Shown here: in pieces, positions 1 through 10,470 of the stretch
How positions within the stretch are numbered: position 1 is the stretch's first letter
How the letters are laid out: each line of letters begins with the position of its first letter
DNA from: Haemonchus contortus
Taxonomy: Eukaryota; Nematoda; Chromadorea; Rhabditida; Trichostrongylidae
Direction of reading: 5' to 3'
DNA length: 64,000 nucleotides
Assembly (NCBI GenBank): GCA_000469685.2
Contig: LS997565.1
Span: 41,992,166 to 42,056,165, forward strand
Program-made: the position numbers and the translations under genes
The notes under the pieces: generated by a model
What the model was told of the DNA's origin: nothing
The model's input: only the letters and a program-made list of their open reading frames with translations
Databases searched by the model: none

Positions 1-123
1 AGTCTCTGAAGAATTGTGTTACCATAAATGTGTAGTCAGATTTCTGATCTTTGTTGTGAAGTTATAGGTGTCATAATGAAATGTGCCACCTGCTGAGATG
101 CAAATAATACCAATATGATATAA

Positions 124-452
124 TAATAGGAAAGTAGGTGGAGGTGGTTAAGTGGCAAGTGCCGCACTATATCACACGCACGGTCAGGGGTTCGAATCCC
201 GGATCGATACCTACCTAGGCCAACCGAGCCTTCCATCCCTTCGGGGTCAGTGAATTGGTACCAGACTCGTCTGGGAGGATAAAAGCACTGACTGGTTCAT
301 CGGCTGGCCACTGCGAGTCATTGTAAAGGCCACATGCGCACTCATTACGCCACTTCGATTCTGAATGGAAGTCGAGTGCGGGGGCGCATCCCTCAGACGG
401 GATTGATTAACGCCAAAAACTTTATCCTTTTTATCCTTTTAATAGGAAAGTA
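124..452 (+). mobile_element. tRNA-derived SINE with 13-bp target duplication
   Basis: The element body is 137-439. It carries a Pol III box A (TGGTTAAGTGG, 145-155) and a perfect box B (GGTTCGAATCC, 189-199), the internal promoter of tRNA-derived SINEs. A perfect 13-bp direct repeat (TAATAGGAAAGTA) flanks it at 124-136 and 440-452, the mark of target-primed insertion. The 3' end is a short pyrimidine repeat (TTTATCC units) rather than poly(A). Related, more diverged copies occur at 5085, 13934, 52795 and 56016. This is the best-preserved copy in the window. Confidence 0.85.
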
Positions 453-3404
453 CTATAGCTAGCCGAGCGGCAAACAAGTCTTAGGACTAAATCAGTACAA
501 CAGCAAAAAGTTGGAATTTGTAAAGTAATAAACAGTAATGTATTAATTACACTAACAAAATGATCCAGATCGTTGAACGCTGGCGAACAGCTTTACTGCA
601 GATACTTAGACAGACAACTCCTAGTGAAATGAAAGTTGAAAATATTCTAGGCAGATAGCTTTTCAACAGGTTAACATAGACCTCATCCTGATTAGAAAAG
701 TGTACTGGTTCAGTATAAATGAGTCAAAGATAGGGATATAGGGCCAACTCAAAAAATACAAATCAAAAGTCTTGCGCTTGTACGCCAATAATGGCACAAT
801 CGGGATTTCTCCGGAGCACTTCGAACATCCGAAACAACTTTAAGTATAGCCAGTGAGGTAGTTGAACATATTATCCCATATTACATTATTATAGGTGATA
901 GGCTTGAACCTTCAGGGAAGGGCTCTGGGCGCTCAGAAGAAGGGCCTTACAATTTCATGTAACATTGACTAGAAGGAACTGAAATAACTGCTTAGTGTAG
1001 AAGTGTAACCACTGTTTGCAAATGATAGCACTGCAGAGAAATAGCTCCTGCTCCCGTGAACCCAGAGCGTTCAAACTTGGTAGGAACACAGGCAGCAGTA
1101 TGAGAACATTGATACTAGGCTGCAGGACAGGACTCCATCCACAGGGATCGGAGCGCGAACGAAAATTGTTAATTTCAAAGGGTACAAATATTATATAATG
1201 GGGTACAGGCAGTAGGAGGGGAACAATATTGATATGCGGTAGGGAGTGATATAACTGGGCTTAACTCGGAGTTGGAGGTGGGTGTAGGGTAGAGCAAAGC
1301 TTGTGTGATTGGCACCACTTGAACAGAAAACAAAGTCAAGATGAAAATAGAGAATGAACCAAGTTACTTAAATGGTCAGGACTTCAGCAGGACTCCACTC
1401 ATAGCGGGCTCATGATATAAATCCGAAAGACTGGATTCCACTGGTTTATAAGATAAAATATGTGCTTCAGATACAAGAAAAATAGAAACGAAATAAAGAA
1501 GGTAGGAAATGATAACCTTAGAAGTCCCTGAAATAATGCAAAGAGATAAAAAAGAAAAGCTGTTTTGGATTCTACTTATTTATTTATTTACTTTATTCTA
1601 CAGTAGTGTTCCATTGAAGCAGTAACTCACTCACTCTATATAAGAACCAGGCAATCAAAGAGTGACTCGTTGAACATAGGCCTGTATGATACTGCATAAA
1701 ATATGATAACCCAGTGGTGAAAAAATAAATAGGATGCTATATGCTTATAACTATTTGTAAGAGAGCGAAAATAGCAACTAAAACACAGTTCATAAGAAGC
1801 TTGGACCGAGAAGCATTTTACGTCAGTCGCTCCTCCGAATATGTCAGCTACAGTACCCTTCTGGGTAATCACTCATCCAACCTGGTTTTCAGTACTTTAA
1901 ATGACATTGGACAGCCATATCACATCATTGGTGTCAGATGCATTACTTTTTAGTGAGCCAGTACACCGAGCTTCTCTCTCATTCGAACTTGCATTGTTCC
2001 AGATATGCTTGAAGGCACAGTCACGTTAAAGATGGTTTCTGAGATTCCCCCACAGAATGAATTTGAGGTCCCCGTATATCATATCTGGCACTATTAGGTC
2101 GGAAAACTGCCTAGTTAGGGAGTTATAAAGGCTCAAAGACTGGTTCGTTTGTATCTTCGGACGAGTTTCACCGGCACTGTAGAGGCTGCACCGAACACAA
2201 GGGAACCCACGTAAAAAGTTCAAACAACTTGTCATGTCCTATAGCGAGAGTGAAAGAGTCCTGTACAGTTCTGGTTTGATGTAGCCAGTTCTTTGCGCAA
2301 GTGCAACAACCGAAATCTCTCCCGAATATCCCTTCCATGTTATTCCCGTCACGGTAATCTTGTCCGACCTCTTTTTTCCCTACTTCTGAGAGCCATTTTT
2401 TCTCGAAATCGGCGAATTTTCTCGCCTTCTTCACTACCGATGAATTATTCTCAATGTATACTTGGTTTTTCGAATGAAAACGGGTACCTCAAAATTATCG
2501 TGAACTGTGTTAAGTATGCCATTTTTGAAAAGCTGCGATCTACTAGGAAGACGACCGTTTTTCATTTTTTTATTTCTCTCACTTCATAAAAATCTCCTTC
2601 GGTTCAAGTGCCTATACGTCAAATAGAATCATTTTGAATTAGTTTGACTCCATTCCACCCGCAACAGAATACGAGGGAAGTATGCTCCATCCAGGACAAT
2701 TCACTATAGAATGTCATCACTTCCTGAACTCCCATTCGCTGGCAACATCCTATTCCCGTGAAACCCATAAATTTACTTTTAATGGGAATTTGCCGTCAGT
2801 CATACCACCACGACTCCAATGGCCATTTCTTTTCGTTCCACACGAATGATTCCTCTAGACACAGTAAGCTATCCGTTCAACAGATTCATAGAAATTGCTT
2901 TCTCCAAAACTCTACACCCTGATATCCTGGGTTTCTTCTACGTGACAGAAGACGTTGAGAAGGTTCAGCCAACTTCTATTGCGCTTCGTCATTTTGAGTG
3001 GTCTGGAGTGATCTCAAAGAACCTCCGCCACATGGAAATGATTTTTGCCCTTCATGGAATACAGTGAAGCGCGGAAAATGGGTTCCACTCCCAAAGGTAT
3101 CCTTCTTCCAAAAATCAAAACCCCCGTTGCCCAGGCCAACCAGGCCATTCTAACTCTAAGGCTGTAACACTGAAGACGAATCAACGCCATCACACTCCTC
3201 AAAAGAGTCGATTGCGTAGGTATATGTACCGGAGAATATTCGTGTCAGAAACTTCACCCGTATCCCTTTTAGTAATCTCCCGAGTGAATTAAGAAATTGC
3301 TACATGAATAAAGTCTTTCATGTTGATCCCTGACTTCCAAATGTTCGGAATACTGTGGAACTTATCATCGAAACAAACAAAGTCCAAAATATTTCTTTAC
3401 ATTT
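453..3404. other. Non-coding upstream region of gene A
   Basis: I see no convincing gene here. The part around 2040-2560 is a diverged copy of a block that recurs at about 25390-25880, 37490-37640 and 60640-60850, where it lies in (or, for the degraded H unit, in the position of) intron 1 of the minus-strand family genes. It is probably the remnant of another, otherwise lost, family copy. The rest (453-2040, 2560-3400) shows nothing I can assign. Confidence 0.5.
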
Positions 3405-3411
3405 AGGGTAC
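3391..3411 (+). promoter_or_regulatory. Splice acceptor just before start of gene A (likely SL trans-splice site)
   Basis: The sequence TTTCTTTACATTTAG ends at 3406 and is followed by GGTAC and then the ATG at 3412. The same acceptor with a 5-nt leader (GGTAT, GATAC, GAGAC or GGTGA) precedes the ATG of every other family copy. An acceptor with no matching upstream exon, 5 nt from the start codon, is what SL1 trans-splicing uses in nematodes. Confidence 0.55.
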
Positions 3412-5651
3412 ATGATTCTTCGTCAAGTCTCCGTTCGGCAATTTGCATGGTTTCTTCTTATCTCACAGGTTCTTCTTCTTGTGCTAGAATGAAGTTTTGA
3501 TGAAAACTTATAATATATCGAGATGGAGAAAAGCGAATTAAAACGAAATTTACGGCAACCCTAGGGGGGATCTCCTTGGTGGCGAGGAATGGGGTAAGAT
3601 AGATTTTTATTTCGTATTAGATGCTATATTCACACAGGCACCCTGGTTATCACAATAATACTCCCTTTAGTTTTCAGGGCGAAAAGGTGGGTTTTGTCTG
3701 AACCTTGATAATGCCGTCTGATCAGTACCAGGAGAGTACTATCTCACCATAGTGAATGGCCTAGCCAGCAGTGAACGGATCGAAGAAGCAGAGAGGGTCC
3801 TCGACTTGGTCTTTTCCCAAGACCTAGCAGCATAGTCTAAGGGATCTAAGGGATGGTACATTCTTCTCTAACTGACGAGAAGAAAAAAAAAGAAAAAGAA
3901 CGCTTCGAATTAAGTGGCCATCCTTTCCTGGTCTTGACTTTTCTATCGTTTCGCTATATTTGCCTGGAAAGTACTTGTTATACTTGCTTTTTTGTCTACA
4001 TATAATAAGCCTAAAACAACATAATGGAATGAGAAAAAGCAGAGGAAAGGGGAGGGCGGAGGGGGGGGGTGGTGTGACAGGCTCAGTCATGATAATACTT
4101 TTTCAGACCTTATGAACTTGATTAGACGCTCCCCAATCATTCGCCAGGCGGTTCGGGAATGCTGTTGCTTTTGGTGGCGATCCACCTTTCGTGAAAACCA
4201 CGAAGTCATACAAATCACAGCTGTACCAACTGTGCTTTTTCAGTGGTTTTTCTAAGTTTGTGGAAGATCTGTTATGATTTCAGTCCCACACTGAGAAAAT
4301 TACCATTTATATTTCTTGATCAATGTTGTATACCTTCATGGAGAAGTCATTTTCCGTTCCAGGTGCACAGAGCCATTTTCTGCACGTTCAAGTCTACCAC
4401 CTATGGAAATGTCACATGGGATGACATGTACATCTATAAAACCTTCAACACCCAAACTTATGGCGATTGTCTGAGGGATTGTGCCGAAGAGTTCCCAGAA
4501 TGTGCCATAGTTGGTGTGAAGGCAGAGAGCTCCAATGTAAGTTCTTTGATTAGGCTTGCAAAAGTTTTCCTTCCTCATCCTCTTTGATCCAACTCACTAT
4601 TTAAGGCCTTCTGCTTCTGTGTAATCCATCTGTCTGCCTGACACAAAATTCGAACTTTCCTTTCATTTCAAAGCAGAGCGTTCAAATGATGGAGAGTAGG
4701 AGTGGTATGCACTGAAAAACGAGGCACTTCGCTGCAGTATTAGCTATCGTAGTCGATCAATAGCAGTCAATATATCGATTTGTTGTACAATTAAGGGTGT
4801 ATGCATAGTTTGGGTCCCTCTGGCTGTAGAGAACTCCAAATTTTCAATAGCTCAAATGACTTGAAGGGAACTTCGATGCAATGGCAGAGCTGACCTGTCA
4901 GTGTCGATCCGTAAGCATTTGCATTGCAACCGACCAGCTATTCATCATACATTTTGTTGTGAGCAGAAGAACGCCCAGCGTCAGGCGGATGCTAGGACTT
5001 AGGACTTTGACATATACAAGAAACAAAGCGGTATTCGAGTAATGCTATTCAACTGGCTTTTAATACCACTCGTTCACATTTTTAGTGGTGTTGCAGCAAG
5101 TGTTGCTGTCTCACACAAACGATCCGTACTTTGAATCCGAACCGATACTCGCCCAGACATGCTCCCCATTCCTAGAGTGTCGATCAATTGGAATCAGCTC
5201 TGTGTGGGAGGATAAAATCAGGGGTTTGCACATCTACTGGCCACTGCAACACATTGTAGAAGCCAGGCAATACACTTCTATGAATTTGAATGGAAGTCGA
5301 TTGCAGAAGCCCTACACAAAAAGGGGCTTGATGAATGTCATAGGCTTTAACCTTTTGATTTCTGGTTTTGACTATTTTACCTTTACAGTTATCCTGCTGA
5401 TTGATATCATTCATTAACACTGGGTACTACTTGAAGTAATCATTGTGAATAATCAACTGAATGAAGGGAGTTGGACATTTCTTTCGATACAGCATTGAAT
5501 GTTTTGTTTTAAGTATCTGTGCGCCATCTTTGCTCTGAGGAGTGCTCCTGCCTGGTCTCCGTGGTACTACGATTCTTCTTTACATATCTACAATTTGGAA
5601 AGAGGAAAAGTTGATGTCAAATGCCCATTGGCGGTGGACTTGTATCCATGA
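3412..5651 (+). CDS. Small secreted cysteine-rich (PAN-like) protein, family copy A
   Basis: Three exons in phase 0: 3412-3468 (signal peptide, 19 codons, ending CAG|GT), 4363-4536 (58 codons, acceptor TTCCAG, donor GTAAGT) and 5514-5651 (45 codons plus TGA, acceptor TTTTAAG). The predicted protein is 122 aa with six cysteines after the signal: one near the start, a CxxxC pair followed by PEC in exon 2, and two in exon 3. The start was chosen because all copies have this exon and a TTTAG acceptor five bases upstream (here ending at 3406). AATAAA lies at 5791-5796. This is the only plus-strand copy and the most diverged; its first donor (GTTCTT) is weak, so it may be poorly spliced. The spacing CxxxC-(6)-C-...-CxxY resembles PAN/apple domains, which bind protein or carbohydrate; that function is inference. 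Confidence 0.65.
5085..5335 (+). mobile_element. Old tRNA-derived SINE copy in intron 2 of gene A
   Basis: This stretch aligns with the SINE at 137-439: a box-B-like TTGAATCC, then the shared GGGAGGATAAAA, TGGCCACTGC, CATTGTA and TGAATGGAAGTCGA blocks in the same order. It is heavily mutated and I cannot see target duplications. It lies within the second intron of gene A. Confidence 0.6.
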
Positions 5652-6302
5652 AGTTGGGTGGAACGGCTCGGAAGCTACAGGTATCCTTTCCCTCCTTTCC
5701 TTTTTCATATTTTTCCCCTTCTTTTGCTTATGGTATTATCATATTAGCTACAAATTGTTATTTTGTATGTCTAGTTCACAAGATAACCTGAATAAAGCTT
5801 CAAAACACTTTCGCAACAAAACAGTATATGTTTATGAGAACCGTTCCCTGAGGCAAATGAAGAAGTAGGTAAGCAGTTCTCAGAGCAAGGAAGTCCTTCC
5901 TGGCTTATTGGTACGTAACTACAATACATTTGACATATTTTTTTCAAAATCTACTCTTAGCTTATACGAAGCTCTACAAAAAACTTTGGACCACGTGGAT
6001 CTGGATCTGATTAGGGTCAGTAAGCAGCAAATCACTTGCAACTGGTTAACACATAAGGAAACTACTTTGATTTACACATAACTATTCGTAACTCATTTAT
6101 TATCCTTGAAAAATCCTTTTTTACAGTTTAGAGAACACTCTGAGGCTGAGAATTTTTATTCAACACATTGTATTGACTAGGCAAACAACATGACACATTC
6201 AAGCTTATTCAGCAACACCGTAATACAAGCAAAACGAACCTCTACGGTGAATAAAAAGAAGAAAAGTGGTTCAGTTGCCTCTTTCCACTGCTTGACGAAG
6301 CC
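5652..6302. other. Short spacer between tail-to-tail genes A and B
   Basis: Genes A (+) and B (-) converge here. The only recognisable signals are the poly(A) signals of A (AATAAA at 5791-5796) and B (AATAAA on the minus strand, 6155-6160). Nothing else is assigned. Confidence 0.5.
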
Positions 6303-8416
6303 TCACTTGAGCACGTCTACCACTAATGAGCACATGACACCAACTTCTTCTCTTTCCAATTTGTACAGTGTGATAGAAGGAACGGGATTGTCTGCCTTAT
6401 CGGGAGAGCTCCGAAGTGTGCAGATGACGCAATCATACTTAAAAGTCAAACGTTAAATTGTTTCGAATCATCATTTGGTGAATTGTAATGTTTATTGGGT
6501 TCGCTAGTAAAAAGTGAATCTATCAAACTGCTCCACAAGAAGTTGCAATTGAGTTATGTGTGAGACCGGACAATCTGAATTTGGCTGCAGTTGTGTGATA
6601 GGTCCAGAATCTCAGCCTATCAGCTCATGACATTTTGACTAGGAGATAGAGTAATTAACCCCATCAAATAGTCTCTAGTGAGGAGGCTTATTAAGATTAG
6701 TCATGAGTCCTCTGCACTCGAACTGAACTTGCACTACTTTTTTTTTCATTCCAACCGGATGATTCGCCTAAGGCTGTGATAATCGTAATGGCGGGTTGTA
6801 GGCTGAATGTTAGGGGTAGGAAATACCTAACATCCGAAAATTCGGTCTCTGATTCTAAAGGTAGGCTAGTGATTGTCTGGAAGTGACGTTATCCCTAGCA
6901 TCATCTGCCTACTGAAAACAAAATTGGATGCTCTCTAACTACCATACAGCTCTTATTGCCTATCTAAGCTTTTGAGTGCACTTCTGCTTCGGTTCATTTT
7001 TTTCTCCTACACACCTGACTGGAGATCTTCCTATCTTTCGTTTTGAGCCATGTTTTACTTTCATTTGATTGCAGGCTGTTGAACTGATGTATCATGGAAT
7101 CGTACTTCGCGCACCTAAGCGTGCACCAAATAAATAAATAAATAAGTGTACAAATTGGCATTGATCGGTTGTGACCAGTGCTATTTCCAGTGGGTTCTTT
7201 TTGAGTTTCGGAGTTTCTAACATGCTCCCCCTCTTCCATCAAAGTTGGACTACTTACCTCTGAAGTCATTCATAAGCGGCAAACTGCACAACTTAAAGCA
7301 TGGAAGGATCGGCATCGAAAGAATGGTACCGATCATTACAGTGGTGATTGTACGTACGTCAACAGCGCAGTTACTTTGATCACTATTGCAGTGGCGGACT
7401 TCCAATATATCTCATCTATTTCATGAGAATTGAACTCTACTTTGGAACAAGAAAGAGGTATGAATTTTGTGCCAGGCATGAAGGTGGATCAGCCAATACC
7501 ACAACTAGGCAAACAAGGTTGTTTAACTTATTGAGTTGGTGGGGTAAAAAAGTAATGGAAAAAGATTTTGGGTCAACCAGGTACATTTTATTCGCAACAA
7601 ATCTAAAAACTCACATTGGAATTTAAAGCTCTTACACCAACCGCGGCACATTCTGGAAATTCGAAGCACTTTTTCAGTCAACCACTATAGCTTTGAGACT
7701 GGATAGGTTGACTTGAGTTGATATACTTCTATGAGATACTTTCAGCTGTGATAAGCATAAATGTACAGGAAAGGGCTGTATGGGCCGAAAACAGGCTCCT
7801 AAAATGTTCATTATATCGCATAACACTGACTAAATTGTAGGGATTTTTCAGTGTATAGATGGAGTTGTAAGAGATGTTTTAGGAATTCACACGACAATGA
7901 ATGGCTTCAGGTATACGAAAACCATTATTCTACCTTTGGAAACTCCGGTCACTGTTACAAGAACTTCACCTGGAACGACATAATCATGATTTGGGTTTAG
8001 TGGAGTGAATGTTTCAATGATCTTGAAGGATTCCTATCTCGTCAAAATTCTTAAAATTTAGTAGATTCACAACTAACCGTAGTTCAAACTGACAACTACC
8101 TCATTTCGTTTTTCTGTGGCAATTGCGTTTCATTTACTTTTTTTTAAATTTTTACTTGTGGGGTTATGGAATGCGTGTAGAAATACTTATTTGAACTAAT
8201 ATTCCCATTTTGGGGAAAAAGAAAAGTCGAGCTTGCTTCAAGGTAATTTCGAAGATTATTTTCTTTGTTTAGAGTTTGGAAAGAAACAACTGCTACATCA
8301 CTATTTGAGTGCTTTCTGTTTTTCACTTTGTGCTATCATATTTAATTTTGGTGACGCACCTGAAAGTAAACAAGGAACCACAAAAGTGGTGAGACGAAGA
8401 CTCGATGAGGAAGCAT
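6303..8416 (-). pseudogene. Family copy B, broken secreted-protein gene
   Basis: Exon 1 (8360-8416) is an intact signal peptide whose DNA is identical to exon 1 of copy E. Exon 2 (7615-7785) is dead: it has in-frame TAG and TGA stops, one of which replaces the first cysteine of the CxxxC pair, it lacks one codon before the PEC motif, and its acceptor AG has become CG. Exon 3 (6303-6437, acceptor TTTTAAG) is still open and ends in the conserved LYKLEREEV region. The flanks (about 8100-9290) closely match those of copy E (about 33400-34510), so B and E are recent duplicates of which B has decayed. Confidence 0.75.
7050..7145 (+). mobile_element. LINE 3'-end remnant (stem-loop plus AAAT tail)
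   Basis: A small inverted repeat (GCGCACCTAAGCGTGC) followed by (AAAT)n at 7128-7145 has the same layout as the 3' ends of the LINE copies at 17782 (minus) and 50943 (plus). I infer a severely 5'-truncated copy of the same LINE family in intron 2 of copy B; the left boundary is unclear. Confidence 0.4.
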
Positions 8417-10324
8417 GTCTCCTAAACATTATTGGTGTTCATGGATACGTTCTAGTGGCTTCCGGGATACAGTGATCATACTAGTAAAAATATGATTGCT
8501 GCATCATGCTAAACAACTTAGAATGGAATCAAAGTAAGGAGCATTCATAACGATTCTATTGAGAAAGAACAGAAAGGGAATCAAACAGGATCACTCATCA
8601 AAGACTGCATCTGCGAGGCTGTTCTCTAGATCATTTTGAAAGGTACTAGAAGGAGTTGTACCCGAAGTTTTTGGAGTGAATGTGTTCTGTTTGGAGTTCC
8701 TTATCCCATTTCTATTCATGGTCTTGCATTCTGTGGTCTTGCGTTCTATCCCATCTCCTTCTGATACCAGTATGTAGGGCGGGGAAGGGTAGCTTGGTTC
8801 GCCCAAGCAGCTATCACACTATACTTCAAAAACATTCGGTAGCGACCCCACTTGCCTCACCACTCCTAGAGAGGTGCAAAAGCCATTGCAACAAGCTTGT
8901 GTATGTTCTTATAGTTGAGCACGACTAAGAGCACAAAGTTGCAGGGTCTGCTCGACGTCTTCTGTACAGTAGAGAAGTCTGACGTGGAGGAAAGTTTTCA
9001 AGTAGAAGCCTGAAGATGAAGAGCCTGATGTATGATCTGCAGGAGTGTCCAGTCTCTATGGATGCGTTAATGGGCAATTAACCTCGCCATGAAAAATTGT
9101 TACGAGTCTGATTCTTACCACGGTTTCATTTAAAGCCTATTTACAGGCAAACGGATGGGCGTGAGATTGTAAGCAAGAGAAACCTGAAGAAAACTTTTTC
9201 TTTCCTGAATGGTCGGCTATAAACTCTCAACTGAAGGTGTTTTTCGAATATTTTTCTCTCACCCTACTATTAAAAGAGTTTTCAATGGCGTTGTAGTGTC
9301 GGAGAACGATTCGCTCAGGCTTAGCGCGGACTCTCAAATATAGCTAGGTTGGATGGTTCTCGACTTTGGGGAAACAGCTGAAGGGCCACAACAGGAGACC
9401 AATGTAGCTTCAGTAGACCTAAATAGCGCTCGAAAGCGAAAGCGCTAGCTTTCGTCAGGCACCGCGAGAGGGATCCTATGGCAGATGCTAGGGCTATGCC
9501 GTATGAAAGGGTCGCCGTGCAGTATTGACCACTGTCTGGTACGCGCTACCGAAACAGAACAGTTGTAAGAAGCTGGCTGTGAAAATCAAGTGGCTTCAAA
9601 GAAGAAGGATGTGACTGTGATAACCCGAACCCATCTTCCGCTGTCACGGCGGTTGATGAAGCTTCTGAAGCTGCTGACGAAACCACGGAGGGGCAAAGCC
9701 TGGACCGCTCAAGATTGATAGGCAAGCTTGTCTGTCGACGGGTAGCGTCAGAGAGAAGGTAGGTGAGAAGAATAGGCTCTACCACAAAGCCAATCGCGAG
9801 TTTGGGTTCCGACAAGAATCGGGTTTTGCTCCGAAATCGATATCCTTGTAGGACACTTCGCTTCCATCCTCACATTGAGATACAACTTCACCGTTCTTGT
9901 CCTTGTGAAAAGAGACGCTGTTTTCAACCCAATGAACCACATAGAGAAATCTAAAAACAGTCTCAGACCTTGACCAAATGTCCCTCTACAATGCCGTGGC
10001 TGTTGAAAGTTAGAGACTGCTTTCGACTACTCAGCGGTTTCGAAAAGATACTGTCTCAACAACTGAGGCTTTGCAGCTAATTACAATTTTTCTATAATTC
10101 TGCCAATAATAAGGCGGTATATTTCGGAGAATTTCTTACAACAGACAAAGACATTCGCAGTAACTATGTGGGATCGTAAGCTTTGATTCAATCTTAACAA
10201 TTCCGAAGTGGTAAACCTTCATTGAGTATCATTCACAACTCCGTAGTCAGCCTATTTCTGAAAGAACAACTTTTATGAAAATCTCTTTTTCCGACTAGAA
10301 ACAGCTCTGAAGCGAATACAAACA
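8417..10324. repeat. Segmentally duplicated spacer between copies B and C
   Basis: No gene seen. Blocks here recur in the same order after the other family genes: for example the CACAAAGTTGCA...CAACGT block near 8930 (also about 34140), TATGGATGCGTTMAATGGGCA near 9060 (also about 34260) and a 9600-9950 block matching 35940-36390. They represent the upstream region of gene B and the downstream region of gene C. Confidence 0.6.
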
Positions 10325-10470
10325 TTTATTCAGCATGTCGTATGGACTAGGCATACAACATAACACATTCAGACTTATTTACCAACGCCGTAACGCAAAT
10401 TAAGCATCATCTTTGAAGAATAAGTAGAAGCGAAGCGCTGTTTCCATCATGCCTGCAGTCTGACCAAGCC

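Noticed and set aside
137..215. A true tRNA gene at the left end
   Set aside because: Box A and B are present but the copy is embedded in a 303-bp unit with target duplications and dispersed relatives, so it is a SINE head.
9850..9960. Possible extra exon downstream of exon 3 (YKD..D.E...CEDG-like, minus strand; also 36290, 54480, 58110, 28210)
   Set aside because: The blocks are conserved in DNA but indels change the frame between copies, and exon 3 already ends with a conserved stop; treated as duplicated spacer.
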